Shown here: positions 23,979 through 32,336 of the stretch, in pieces | Layout: every line of letters starts with the position of its first letter | How positions within the stretch are numbered: the stretch's first letter is position 1 | Origin: Streptomyces sp. TLI_146 | Lineage (GTDB): Bacteria; Actinomycetota; Actinomycetes; Streptomycetales; Streptomycetaceae | Assembly: GCF_002846415.1 (NCBI RefSeq) | Contig: NZ_PJMX01000001.1 | Location: 1,178,001-1,242,000, forward strand | Direction: 5' to 3' | Length of the DNA stretch: 64,000 nucleotides | Notes under the pieces: model-generated | What the model was told of the DNA's origin: nothing | The model's input: only the letters and a program-made list of their open reading frames with translations | Databases searched by the model: none | Translations under genes and position numbers: made by a program

Positions 23979-24428
23979 ATGTCCTACAACCGCCGCAGCA
24001 TCCTCGGTGCCGCCTTCGCCGTGCCCGCCGCCGTGGCCGTCGCCAACCTCGCCGCCGCCTCCCCCGCGGCCGCCGCCGGTGTGGAGGCCGGCGAGTGGGC
24101 CGACCTGGTCCTGGAGCCCGGCATCACCGCGCAGACCGGGTCGACCCCGCAGGTCCGCCTCGTCACCATCGCGGGCACCACGTTCCTCCAGGCCCGTGGC
24201 ATCATCACCGGCAACTTCACCGCCGACACCAAGGTGGCGACGCTGCCAGCCGCCATGGCCCGGCCCACCTCGTACATCCGCGCCACCGCGCCCCGCAACA
24301 ACAGCCAGGGCATCAACGCCTGCCGCTTCGAGGTGAACACCGCCGGTTCCGTGACGGTCTTCGGTGCCAACACCGGCAACCCGATCACCTGGGTGCAGTT
24401 CGACTCGGTCCAGACGATCTGGCACTGA
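23979..24428 (+). CDS. Tat-exported single-domain protein homologous to the TagC-like C-terminus, copy 2
   Basis: A 149-residue protein with a twin-arginine signal (NRRSILGAAFAVPAAVAVA, cleavage after SPAAAA). The mature domain matches copy 1 at 14034 and the C-terminal domains of both TagC-like proteins: WADLVLEPGITA, LVTIAGTTFLQARG, VATLPAAMARP, APRNNSQG and terminal ITWVQFDSVQTIWH. The ATG at 23979 follows CAAGGAG, 59 bp after the upstream stop. The same order in both copies argues for duplication of a functional pair: one large protein without a signal and one exported domain. Confidence 0.85.
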   Translation: MSYNRRSILGAAFAVPAAVAVANLAAASPAAAAGVEAGEWADLVLEPGITAQTGSTPQVRLVTIAGTTFLQARGIITGNFTADTKVATLPAAMARPTSYIRATAPRNNSQGINACRFEVNTAGSVTVFGANTGNPITWVQFDSVQTIWH

Positions 24429-24437
24429 GACGGGCCC

Positions 24438-24472
24438 GTGCACCGGGACGCTCGCTGAGGGTTCCGGTGCAC
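24438..24472. terminator. Terminator hairpin between convergent genes
   Basis: GTGCACCGG (24438-24446) pairs with CCGGTGCAC (24464-24472) around a 17-nt loop, directly after the Tat-protein gene and before the convergent membrane protein gene. Confidence 0.6.
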
Positions 24473-24479
24473 TCCCCGC

Positions 24480-25292
24480 TCAGGCCCCGGCCCCGGCCTC
24501 TGTACGAGTGGTGCGGCGCCGGGGCCGTCCCCGGTTGCGGCCGCGGCGCGTACGGCGCCGGCTGGCCCCGAGCCACGCCTCGGCCTCCGGGTCCCGCGCG
24601 GCCAGCTCCGCGAGCGCCGGGTGCGGCACCATCGACGCCAGCCGTTCGGCGAAGGGGTCCGGCAGGTCGGCCGGGGTGCGATAGCCGTCGAGCCCGGCGA
24701 TCTGGGCGCACAGCGCCAGGCCGGTGACGACGGCGGCGGCCCACTGGAGCGGTCCGTGGGGCCTCATGCCGAACAGCCCGGCGGCGGCGAACCCGAACTG
24801 CCCCAGGATCAGCAGCCACCCGGTGCAGCCCAGACAGCCCATGTCGCGCGGGGACGGCGGCCGCTGCGGCCGCAGGCGGGCGTCGCGGTCGGCGTGGAAC
24901 CGCGTCCGGACGTCGCCGAACACGGTGTCGCGGAGCAACACGCTGCCGAGGGTGGCGGGTGCGGTGCGGCGGCGCAGCGCGGTGAGCAGGGCGTCCGGAA
25001 GCGGGTGCCCCGCGGTGCTCGCGGGATCGGCACCGGCCTCGGTGAGGCTCATGTTGCCGCGGTGGTTGACGGTGACCAGCCCGTCGAGCACCAGCCGGGC
25101 GGCCGCCGCCTGGATGTCGTCCTCGGACCACCACGCGTCGCGCACGGCGTAGTACGGATCGATCTCGATCGCGGCGCAGTGCGCGACCGCCTCCCGGTAC
25201 CACCGCCGCTCGCGCAGGCGGCGCATACCGAGCACCCCGTACTGCACGGCGGTGACGGGAAGTACGACGCAGGCGAGGATGACGTGGTCCAC
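24480..25292 (-). CDS. Membrane protein with central winged-helix-like segment, unknown function
   Basis: A 270-residue protein not assigned to a family. It starts with one membrane segment (HVILACVVLPVTAVQYGVL). A cytoplasmic segment of about 110 residues follows, resembling a helix-turn-helix fold (EDDIQAAAARLVLDGLVTVNHRGNMSLTEAG). Next are two further membrane segments (GWLLILGQFGFAAAGLFG and WAAAVVTGLALCAQIAG) and a very basic C-terminal tail (RRRTRRGRNRGRPRRRTTR). The layout recalls the TIGR04222-type actinomycete membrane proteins, but I cannot confirm it. The GTG at 25292 is the first in-frame start before the membrane segment; an earlier one at 25373 runs through non-coding sequence. 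Confidence 0.7.
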   Translation of the reverse strand: MDHVILACVVLPVTAVQYGVLGMRRLRERRWYREAVAHCAAIEIDPYYAVRDAWWSEDDIQAAAARLVLDGLVTVNHRGNMSLTEAGADPASTAGHPLPDALLTALRRRTAPATLGSVLLRDTVFGDVRTRFHADRDARLRPQRPPSPRDMGCLGCTGWLLILGQFGFAAAGLFGMRPHGPLQWAAAVVTGLALCAQIAGLDGYRTPADLPDPFAERLASMVPHPALAELAARDPEAEAWLGASRRRTRRGRNRGRPRRRTTRTEAGAGA

Positions 25293-25407
25293 GCGCCGAG
25301 CGTAGGGGCGCGGCGCGGGAGGGGTACATCCATTATCCGACGGCTCCCCTGCCTGCCCCAAACGCCCTCGCATGCCCCAAGTGCCGGGCGGGGCGGGGAA
25401 CTCGTGC

Positions 25408-26556
25408 TCAGAGTGCGGGTACGGGCTGTGGCGCGGGCGGGCCCGCGTAGTGGGCCGCCGGGCGGATGATCTTCGAGTCCTCCGCCTGCTCCAGGATGTT
25501 GGCGCTCCAGCCGACCACGCGGGCCGCGCAGAACGTCGGGGTGAACATCTCGCGCGGCACCCCGCACAGCTCCATGACCACGCCCGCGTAGAACTCCACG
25601 TTGGTGTGCAGTTCCCGGCCGGGCTTCAGCTCGGCGAGGATCGCCTCGACCTGCCGCTCGACCTCGACGGCGAACGTGACCAGTGGGCCGCCGATGTCCT
25701 CGGCGATGCCGCGCAGCATCCGCGAACGCGGGTCCTCGGTGCGGTAGACGGGGTGGCCGAAGCCCATGATCCGGTCGCCCGCGAGCACCCGCTCGCGCAC
25801 CCACGCGTCGATGCGGTCCGGGGAGCCGATGGCGTCGAGGGTGTCCAGGGCGCGGCTGGGGGCCCCGCCGTGCAGCGGGCCGGAGAGCGCGCCGACGGCC
25901 GCGACCAGGGACGCCGCCATGTCCGCGCCGGTGGAGGCGACGACGCGTGCGGTGAACGTGGAGGCGTTGAAGCCGTGGTCGACGGTGGAGATGAGGTACC
26001 GCTCGATCGCCCGGACGCGGTCGGGCGTGGGCTGTGAACCGGTCATCATGTAGAGGTAGTTGGCGGCGTACGACAGGTCGTCGCGCGGCTCGACGGGATC
26101 GAGCCCCTGGCCGAGGCGGTACAGCGCGGTCAGCAGGGTCGGGACGGCGGCGCAGGCCGTGAGGGCGTCCTCGCGGCGCCGGTCGGCGTCGAGGTCGTAG
26201 ACCGGCCGGAACCCCTGGGCGGCGCCGAGCAGGGAGAGGGCGGTGCGCAGCCCGGCGAGCGGTCCGGAAGCCACGCCCGCCGCGGCGATGCCGGGCAGCG
26301 CGTCGGCGACTGCCCGGGGCAGGTGGCGCAGGGCCGCGGTGCGGGCGGTGAAGTCCGCGCGGGCGGCGGCGTCGGGCAGTTCGCCGTGGAACATCAGATG
26401 CCACACGTCCTCGAAGCCGCGGGTCTGCGCGAGCTCGACGGCCGAGTACTGGCGGTAGTGGTAGAAGCCCTCGCGGCCTCGGACGTCCCCGAGTGCGGTG
26501 TCCGTGACGACGACGCCCGCGAGCCCGCGGGGCACAGCCGTGGTGGTGGTCGGCAT
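25408..26556 (-). CDS. Citrate synthase family protein (citrate/2-methylcitrate synthase 2-like)
   Basis: A 382-residue enzyme that condenses an acyl-CoA with oxaloacetate. It begins with the family block VTDTALGDVRGREGFYHYRQYSA. The two catalytic histidines lie in SGPLHGGAPS and MGFGHPVYRTEDPR. The third catalytic position, normally Asp in NVDFY, is Glu here (NVEFYAG), a variation I also recall in related actinomycete sequences. The ATG at 26556 follows GGAAGGGAAG. It is divergent from a second citrate synthase fused to a DNA-binding domain, and the shared spacer carries three TCAAYATTGA boxes, so the fused protein may control it. Confidence 0.88.
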   Translation of the reverse strand: MPTTTTAVPRGLAGVVVTDTALGDVRGREGFYHYRQYSAVELAQTRGFEDVWHLMFHGELPDAAARADFTARTAALRHLPRAVADALPGIAAAGVASGPLAGLRTALSLLGAAQGFRPVYDLDADRRREDALTACAAVPTLLTALYRLGQGLDPVEPRDDLSYAANYLYMMTGSQPTPDRVRAIERYLISTVDHGFNASTFTARVVASTGADMAASLVAAVGALSGPLHGGAPSRALDTLDAIGSPDRIDAWVRERVLAGDRIMGFGHPVYRTEDPRSRMLRGIAEDIGGPLVTFAVEVERQVEAILAELKPGRELHTNVEFYAGVVMELCGVPREMFTPTFCAARVVGWSANILEQAEDSKIIRPAAHYAGPPAPQPVPAL

Positions 26557-26570
26557 GTCTCTTCCCTTCC

Positions 26571-26635
26571 TCAACATTGATTCGACTGTCTATGATTGAC
26601 GAGATTGCTGTCAATATTGATTGAATCAACATTGA
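26571..26635. promoter_or_regulatory. Three TCAAYATTGA boxes between divergent citrate synthase genes
   Basis: TCAACATTGA at 26571-26580, the perfect palindrome TCAATATTGA at 26611-26620, and TCAACATTGA at 26626-26635, two of them extended by T(T)CGAC. They lie in a strikingly AT-rich 80-bp spacer in an otherwise 70+% GC region. A half site ATTGAC is also present at 26595-26600. The cluster is placed to control both genes. Binding by the HTH-citrate synthase fusion is inference. Confidence 0.7.
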
Positions 26636-26658
26636 TCGACTTTGGATACGGTGACCTC

Positions 26659-27882
26659 ATGACGGATCAGTCGCGACTCACCACCTGCGAAGCGGCCGAA
26701 CGGCTCGGCGTGAAACCGGAGACGGTGTACGCGTATGTCAGCCGCGGCCAGTTGAGCAGTGAGCGGGCGCCCGGTGGGCGCGGCTCGACCTTCGACGCCA
26801 AGGAGGTCGACGCGCTGGCCCGGCGCAGCGCCCGCCGCGAACCCGCCGCGCGCGCCGGCGAGCTGACCTTCCGTACCGGACTCACCCTCATCGACAAGGA
26901 CCGCTACTACTTCCGCGGGGTCGACGCGGTGGAGCTCGCCAGGGCGTACGGCTTCGAGGAGGTCGCGGAGTGGGTGTGGACCGGCACGCTGCCGCGCGGC
27001 GCCCGGTTCACCGCGCCCCAGCAGTTCCTCGACGCGGCGCGGCTGGCGGTCGGCGCGCTGCCCGCGCACAGCGGCGCCATGGACCGGTTGCGGGCCGCCG
27101 CGGTCGCCGTCTCGGCCGCCGACCCGCTCCGCTTCGACCTGGAACCGGCGGCGGTGCTCGGCTGTGCCCGGATGCTGATCCCGACCCTGGTCGGGGCGCT
27201 GCCCCCGGCGGGCAAGCGGCACCGGGGCGCGGAGCGGCTCGCCTGGCAGCTGTGGCACCGCCTCACGCCCAGGCTCCCCGACGAGGCGTCGGTCAACGTA
27301 CTGGACACGGCCCTGGCCCTGTTGATCGACCATGACCTGGCCGCGTCCACACTCGCCGCCCGGATCGCGGCCTCGGCACGCGCCCATCCGTACGCGGTCG
27401 TCTCGGCGGGGCTCGGCGCGCTGGACGGGCCGCTGCACGGAGCCGCCAGCGGGCTCGCGCACCAGATGCTCGTGGAGGTCCTGGAGCGCGGCGGCGCGGC
27501 CCCCGTGGTCGCCGCCCATCTGCGCTCGGGCCGCCGGGTGCCCGGCCTCGGCCACCGCCTCTACCCGGGCGAGGACCCGCGCGCCCAGGCCCTGTTCGAG
27601 CTGCTCGCGGAGCTTCCGCAGGCCGAGGAGGCGCTCGCGGCGGCCCACGACGTGGTCGCCACGACGGCCCGGCACACCGAGCTGCGCGCCAACGTCGATC
27701 TCGCGCTCGCCGTGTTCAGCGTGGCCTGCGGTATGCCCGTCGAGGCGGGCGAGACGGTGTTCGCGGTGGCCCGCACGGCGGGCTGGATCGCGCACGCCCT
27801 GGAGGAGTACGAGGAGCACCCGCTCCGGATGCGCCCCAGTGCCCACTACACAGGCCCTCGCCCGCCACAGCCGCTGCCGTGA
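26659..27882 (+). CDS. Citrate synthase-like enzyme with N-terminal helix-turn-helix domain
   Basis: A 407-residue fusion. Residues 1-55 are a MerR/excisionase-type DNA-binding domain (LTTCEAAERLGVKPETVYAYVSRGQL, then GGRGSTFDAKEVDALA). Residues 65-407 are a citrate synthase with RTGLTLIDKDRYYFRGVDAVEL, catalytic His in DGPLHGAASG and GLGHRLYPGEDPRA, and catalytic Asp in RANVDLAL. All catalytic residues look intact, so it may be both enzyme and regulator, or a metabolite-sensing repressor. The ATG at 26659 places the HTH at the N-terminus. It is divergent from the plain citrate synthase gene across an operator-like cluster. Comparable fusions exist in other Streptomyces genomes (family knowledge). 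Confidence 0.87.
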   Translation: MTDQSRLTTCEAAERLGVKPETVYAYVSRGQLSSERAPGGRGSTFDAKEVDALARRSARREPAARAGELTFRTGLTLIDKDRYYFRGVDAVELARAYGFEEVAEWVWTGTLPRGARFTAPQQFLDAARLAVGALPAHSGAMDRLRAAAVAVSAADPLRFDLEPAAVLGCARMLIPTLVGALPPAGKRHRGAERLAWQLWHRLTPRLPDEASVNVLDTALALLIDHDLAASTLAARIAASARAHPYAVVSAGLGALDGPLHGAASGLAHQMLVEVLERGGAAPVVAAHLRSGRRVPGLGHRLYPGEDPRAQALFELLAELPQAEEALAAAHDVVATTARHTELRANVDLALAVFSVACGMPVEAGETVFAVARTAGWIAHALEEYEEHPLRMRPSAHYTGPRPPQPLP

Positions 27883-27909
27883 CGGGCGAGGACGCGTGCG
27901 GACGGGGCG

Positions 27910-29760
27910 TCAGCCGTCGATGCGGTGCTGGGTCCAGAACGACGTCAGGTCCGTGGTCGTGGCGGCCTGCGCGGCGGCCTTGAACTCGGCCGTCGTCGAG
28001 ACGCCGTACCAGTGCGAAGTGGCGTAGTCCTTCAGGAGCTTGGCCATGGCGGTGTCACCGAGGACGCGCCGCAGGTCGTGCAGGGCGCACTTGCCGTAGC
28101 CGTAGACGACGGTGGAGTAGCGCGAGGAGTGGGCGTCCCAGTAGGCCATCGAATTGGTGATCTTCTCAGCCGAGGACGCCCAGGAGACGCTGTTCCAGCA
28201 GCCGCTGCCGGTCTTGTTGAGCGCCAGGTCGGTGGCGTAGTCGGTGAACGACTCGTCCAGCCAGGGGCTGTTGTACTCGTCGTCGCCGACGATGCCGTAG
28301 AACCACTGGTGGCCGATCTCGTGGGTGAGCGCGGTGGTGCTGACCAGGTCGAGGACGAAGCCGGGGTACTCCATGCCGCCGAACCAGTAGTTGTTGTCGA
28401 TCACGGCGTCCAGCTCGCCGTACGGGTAGGCGCCGAAGCGGGCCGCGTGGGCGTCGACGGCGGACTTGGCGGTGCTCAGCATCGACTGGGCGTCGGAGGA
28501 GCTGATGCCCGAGACGGAGTAGATGTTGATCGCCGTCCCGGCCGGTGAGGTGCCGGAGATCTTGGTGAAGGGGCCCGCCGCCCAGGCGAAGTCACGGACC
28601 TTGGTGGCGGTGGCGGTGGTGACGGTGCGGCCGCTGGAGCCGGGGGTGTCGACCGAGGTGCCGGTGGCGGGCACCAGCAGGGAGGTGGGGTGGTCGAGGG
28701 TCACCTTGAAGTCGGCGGCCAGGGAGTAGAACGACTCGCCGTTGTTGGTGTACGGGTCCAGGTGCCAGCCGGAGCCGTCCTTGACCGCGAGGACGGGCAG
28801 GGCGTTGCCGATGTTGTTGAAGGCCCCGTCGTGGCCGAACCGGTCGGCGCCGCTGGGGACGGTGATGCCCAGGTCGAAGCCGATCGTGGCGCTCTGGCCC
28901 TGCGCGAGCGGGGCGGGCAGGGCGATCTGGAGGGCGGTGCAGCCGACCGACAGGGAGCCCGCGGTGCCGCCGGTGACGTTGGTGACCGTGATCGGCATCG
29001 CGGAGCAGGTGCCGTGGTAGTTGTCCCACAGCCTCAGATACACCTCGCTGAGCGGGGTGGCGGAGGCGTTGGTGAAGGTCGCGCTCTCGTGGCCGGTCCA
29101 GACGGTGCCGCTGGTGTTGCTGCTGAGGTTGACGGTGTACGAGGGCGAGGTCGGCGTACGGGTCGAGTCGCCCGGCGGGGTGGTGTCGCCGGAGGTGTTG
29201 AGGGCGACGTCGTCGACGACGAAGCTCGTCTGGAGGCTGGAGTCCTCGGTCCCGGTGAAGGAGAGGTTGACGGTCTGCCCGGCGAAGGCCGACACGTCGA
29301 GCGACTTCTGTATGTACCCGGTGTTCTTGTTCAGGTTCGAGTACGTCGCCAGGGTCGTACTGCCGATCTTCGCCGTCAGCTTGTCGTACGCGGTGGACGA
29401 CGTGGTTTCGGCGGTGTCGATGTGCAGCCAGAAGGTGAGCGTGGCGGTGCCGCACCCGGAGGGGATCGTGACGCTCTGGGAGAGGGTGTCGGTATGGGTG
29501 CTGCCGACGCCGTCCAGCCAGGCGAAGGTGGTGCCGCCGTGGGCGCTCTGACCGGTGCGGCTGGTGATCACGCTGGTCTGCGACTGGCTCCAGGGCGAAG
29601 TCCCGCTCTCGAAGCCGCCGTTGGCGACCACCTGGGCCGGGGTGCAGGCAGCGGCCTTGGTCTGCGGTGCGGCTGCCGCCGCGGTGCCCGGGAGCGAGAA
29701 ACCGGCCAGCGCGACGACGAGCGCGCTCGCCGCGAGGGCCTTGTGGGGGGTCGGTCTCAC
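27910..29760 (-). CDS. Secreted M1 family zinc metallopeptidase
   Basis: A 616-residue protein with a signal peptide (KALAASALVVALAGFSLPG, cleavage after TAAAAA). Residues 40-190 form a beta-sandwich binding-type module (NGGFESGTSPW ... SSLQTSFVVDDVALN). A Thr/Pro linker leads to the M1 peptidase: exopeptidase-type GGMEYPG in place of GAMEN, then H480-E481-x-x-H484 (HEIGHQW) and E503 (WLDES), exactly the HExxH-x18-E zinc site. It should be an extracellular aminopeptidase-like enzyme. The GTG at 29760 follows AAGGAG by six bases. The 3' end faces the HTH-citrate synthase gene with 27 bp between them. Confidence 0.9.
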   Translation of the reverse strand: MRPTPHKALAASALVVALAGFSLPGTAAAAAPQTKAAACTPAQVVANGGFESGTSPWSQSQTSVITSRTGQSAHGGTTFAWLDGVGSTHTDTLSQSVTIPSGCGTATLTFWLHIDTAETTSSTAYDKLTAKIGSTTLATYSNLNKNTGYIQKSLDVSAFAGQTVNLSFTGTEDSSLQTSFVVDDVALNTSGDTTPPGDSTRTPTSPSYTVNLSSNTSGTVWTGHESATFTNASATPLSEVYLRLWDNYHGTCSAMPITVTNVTGGTAGSLSVGCTALQIALPAPLAQGQSATIGFDLGITVPSGADRFGHDGAFNNIGNALPVLAVKDGSGWHLDPYTNNGESFYSLAADFKVTLDHPTSLLVPATGTSVDTPGSSGRTVTTATATKVRDFAWAAGPFTKISGTSPAGTAINIYSVSGISSSDAQSMLSTAKSAVDAHAARFGAYPYGELDAVIDNNYWFGGMEYPGFVLDLVSTTALTHEIGHQWFYGIVGDDEYNSPWLDESFTDYATDLALNKTGSGCWNSVSWASSAEKITNSMAYWDAHSSRYSTVVYGYGKCALHDLRRVLGDTAMAKLLKDYATSHWYGVSTTAEFKAAAQAATTTDLTSFWTQHRIDG

Positions 29761-30140
29761 ACGTAACTCCTTTGACGCGGCCGGGATTCCGGCCTGCTCG
29801 GTGGCCGCCCGACGGCTTGGGTGCGCCGGAGGGCGGCCGCGGACTGCGCGCATCGCTCGCGCGATCGCCGCGGTGAGATTTCTGTCGCGCCGCCCCGGGG
29901 CGGTCCGGGGCGGCGACTGCCGGAAAGCCTGGCAGATTTGACCAGGGCATGCCATCAGGGCCGGGTAAAACTGTGGCCTGCCCTGTGTTCGGGGGCGAAG
30001 TCCACCTAGGTCGTCCGGGGTCGACGCCTCGGGGCCAAAGCCTTTCGGTGCAGGGCGGATAAGCCCATTTGGCCCCAATAGGAGCCGCAACCTGCGCCCT
30101 TCGGCCGCCACCTCGCCCTCATGTCCTTCAATAGCGCTCC
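29761..30140. other. Divergent promoter region, M1 peptidase versus TTA-containing membrane protein
   Basis: 380 bp without a supported gene. It must hold promoters for both divergent genes. I see no strong dyad or repeat apart from short GC-rich inverted segments near 29848-29870. Confidence 0.35.
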
Positions 30141-31124
30141 ATGAACCCAAGGAATCCGGAGCCCCGATCGGACTCCTCTCATGTCGAGTCCATCCGGAAC
30201 ATTCTCGGGCTGCTTCTCGCGGGTTTCGTGGGCACGCTCAACGTCCTGGGGCTCAAGAGCCATGAACTGACCACCGTCCTGCGCAACGAAACCGGATTCG
30301 CCAACCTGGTGGCCATGCTCCTCCTGGCCGCCTTGGTCAGCGCCGTCGGCAGTGTGCTGATCCGCAGAAGACACGGCGTGAACAGTTGGACGGCCGCCGG
30401 GATCCTGGCACTCGTCCTGGCGACGGTGCCGTTCACGACGGTCGTGGCGTTGACGATTCCGGCGGGTGCCCGCACCTGGTCGTGGCGGGCGGGGTTAGTC
30501 CTGTCGTGCGTGCTGGCGGCGGCCGGCCTGGCACTCCTCGTACGCGGTGCGAGCCGCCGCCCCGGTCGGCGAGTGCCCTGGCAGAGCGTGCTGCTGGCCT
30601 GCTCAGCGGTCCTGTGCTCCAGCGCCACGTACACCGCGGTCCGACTGGAGAGCAAGAGTCAGCTTGACACCACTCGACCGCAGATGTCCGCCGCCGTGGC
30701 GCACACCGGGGGCGCCGGCGTGATCACGATGACGGTCTCCGCCTCGAAGCTGCGCAAGAAGGAGAGGGTGGGTGTACTGGTTCGCGGCTTCCCCCGTGGT
30801 GGCGACAGAGGATGCAAGCCGAGCGAGTACATGGCGACTTGTGTCATCAAGGCCTGTCCTCCGCGGATCAACAAGTGCGCCCACCTCTTCAGTGGAACGC
30901 TCGACCCCGACTCGTCCGGAGTCATCGACAAGCAGGTGGTGAGCACCGTGTTCCCTCCCGACAAGTACGAACTGCTGGATCTGCGCGCCACGATCTGCGA
31001 ACAGCTCGACACCAGGGGCGCGGAACAGTGCCGATACGGGCACAAGGAGGCATCGCTCCTCGTCGAAGTCACGCTCCCGAGCCTGCCCGTGCAGACGGCG
31101 GGCAGGACCAGCGGCCCGGGCTGA
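30141..31124 (+). CDS. Membrane protein with Cys-rich extracytoplasmic domain, TTA codon
   Basis: A 327-residue protein that I do not recognise. It has about four membrane segments in the first 180 residues (ILGLLLAGFVGTLNVLG, LVAMLLLAALVSAVGSVL, AAGILALVLATVPFTTVVAL, LVLSCVLAAAGLALLV, possibly a fifth at VLLACSAVLCSSATY). A domain of about 140 residues follows, with several cysteines (GCKPSEYMATCVIKACPPRINKC, TICEQL, EQCRY) likely disulfide-bonded outside the cell. Codon 119 is TTA (30495-30497), so full translation should need bldA tRNA. The ATG at 30141 is the only sensible start. Some rare-codon and AT use suggests an accessory gene. Confidence 0.75.
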   Translation: MNPRNPEPRSDSSHVESIRNILGLLLAGFVGTLNVLGLKSHELTTVLRNETGFANLVAMLLLAALVSAVGSVLIRRRHGVNSWTAAGILALVLATVPFTTVVALTIPAGARTWSWRAGLVLSCVLAAAGLALLVRGASRRPGRRVPWQSVLLACSAVLCSSATYTAVRLESKSQLDTTRPQMSAAVAHTGGAGVITMTVSASKLRKKERVGVLVRGFPRGGDRGCKPSEYMATCVIKACPPRINKCAHLFSGTLDPDSSGVIDKQVVSTVFPPDKYELLDLRATICEQLDTRGAEQCRYGHKEASLLVEVTLPSLPVQTAGRTSGPG

Positions 31125-31146
31125 CCTTGGCCCGCGCGTCCGGAAG

Positions 31147-31518
31147 TCAGGCAACCGGGCGGATCCGGCCGCCCGTCCGTTCCTGGAGCGCGGCCCGCAG
31201 GCGGTCGCGGGCCGCCGTCTGGGTGGCGATGCGTTCGTCGAGGACCGCCAGCCGCTCCAGGGCGATCCGCAGGCCCCGGTCCGAGGGCGGTGCGGCGGTC
31301 ACGTCGCCGTCCAGGCAGGGCAGGAAGACCTGTACGTCGTCCAGGGTGAGTCCGGCGGCCAGCAGGTGGCGGATGTTGCGGACCCGTACCACCGTACGGT
31401 CGTCGAAGACGCGGTAGCCGTTGGCGGCGCGCTCCGAGGCGATCAGCCCGGCCTGTTCGTAGTGCCGCAAGGCGCGCGCCGTCGTCCCGGTCGCCTTCGC
31501 CAACTCACCGATCCGCAC
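31147..31518 (-). CDS. MerR family transcriptional regulator
   Basis: A 123-residue MerR-type regulator. It starts VRIGELAKATGTTARALRHYEQAGLI, the typical helix-turn-helix, followed by the wing SERAANGYRVFDD and RNIRHLLAAGLTLDDVQVFLPC; the C-terminal helix (ERIATQTAARDRLRAALQE) is the dimerisation coil. C-terminal metal cysteines of MerR/CueR are absent, so it probably senses an organic ligand or stress. The GTG at 31518 follows GGGAGG by eight bases. It lies 26 bp downstream of the SDR gene on the same strand and is probably co-transcribed with it from a MerR-type dyad promoter at 32312-32336. Confidence 0.88.
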   Translation of the reverse strand: MRIGELAKATGTTARALRHYEQAGLIASERAANGYRVFDDRTVVRVRNIRHLLAAGLTLDDVQVFLPCLDGDVTAAPPSDRGLRIALERLAVLDERIATQTAARDRLRAALQERTGGRIRPVA

Positions 31519-31544
31519 CCGTCGCACCTCCCGCATCACTCTTA

Positions 31545-32297
31545 TCACGCCACCACCGCGCCTCCGTCGACCGGGAGGATTACCCCGGTGATGAACGACG
31601 CGGCCGGTGCGGCGAGATGGGTGATCGCCTGGGCAACGTCCTCCGGTCGGCCGATCCGGCCCAGCGGGGTGTGCGCCAGCTGCCACTCGCGCAGCGCGGC
31701 CAGCCGCTCCGGCGTGAGTCCCTGGTGCTCGCCGATCGGTGTGTCGATCGCTCCGGGGGCGACGGCCGCCACCCGGATGCCCCGGGGCGCCAACTCGACG
31801 GCCCAGCTGCGGGTCAGGGTTTCCAGCGCGGTCTTGGTCGCCGCGTAGAGCGAGTTACCGGGCCAGCCACGCTGCCCGACCGAGGTGCTGACGTTGACGA
31901 TCACCCCGCCGGACGCTTCGAGGGCGGGCAGCGCGGCCCTGGCCAGCAGCGCGGGTGCGATCAGGTTGGTGGCGATCTGCGGTGCGATCTGTTCCGGAGC
32001 GAGGGTGTCGAGCGCACCGCCGCGTACGATGCCGGCGTTGTTGACCAGCACGTCCAGACGCCCGTGCAGCTCCAGCGCGGTCGCGACGATCCGCGCGGGC
32101 TCGCCCTCGGCGGTGATGTCGGCGACCAGCGGCGTGATCCGCCCCCGGTCGGCGGCGGTCTCGTGCAGCGGTTCGGCCCGCCGCCCGACGATCAGCACGT
32201 GGGCGCCCTCGTCGGCGAAAGCGCGAGCGGTGGCCCGGCCTATGCCGGTACCGGCCCCGGTGACGACGACGGTCCTGCGGTGGGTGTGGGTGTTCAT
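31545..32297 (-). CDS. SDR family oxidoreductase (MerR-linked)
   Basis: A 250-residue short-chain dehydrogenase/reductase. The cofactor motif is TGAGTGIG (residues 13-20 region), NNAG follows, and the catalytic YxxxK is SLYAATK. The usual Ser 13 residues before the Tyr is Thr, with Ser on either side (NVSTSVGQRG). It ends with GVILPVDGGAVVA. Substrate unknown; NADPH is suggested by the Arg-rich GRRAEPL after strand 2. A paralogue at 42361 in the polyketide-like island shares long identical stretches (QRGWPG, AVELAPRGIRVAAVAPG). The ATG at 32297 is preceded by a MerR-type promoter dyad. Confidence 0.9.
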   Translation of the reverse strand: MNTHTHRRTVVVTGAGTGIGRATARAFADEGAHVLIVGRRAEPLHETAADRGRITPLVADITAEGEPARIVATALELHGRLDVLVNNAGIVRGGALDTLAPEQIAPQIATNLIAPALLARAALPALEASGGVIVNVSTSVGQRGWPGNSLYAATKTALETLTRSWAVELAPRGIRVAAVAPGAIDTPIGEHQGLTPERLAALREWQLAHTPLGRIGRPEDVAQAITHLAAPAASFITGVILPVDGGAVVA

Positions 32298-32311
32298 ACC
32301 GTCATCGTTCG

Positions 32312-32336
32312 ACCCTGCCGCCAGTGGCAAGGTCAA
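32312..32336 (-). promoter_or_regulatory. MerR-type operator/promoter upstream of the SDR-merR pair
   Basis: On the minus strand TTGACC (a good -35) runs straight into a dyad of ACCTTGCC and GGCAGGGT separated by six bases, with one mismatch between the arms (plus-strand positions 32312-32333). MerR-family regulators bind such dyads inside over-long -35/-10 spacers (established knowledge). It lies 15 bp upstream of the SDR start. The -10 box is not obvious. Confidence 0.55.
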
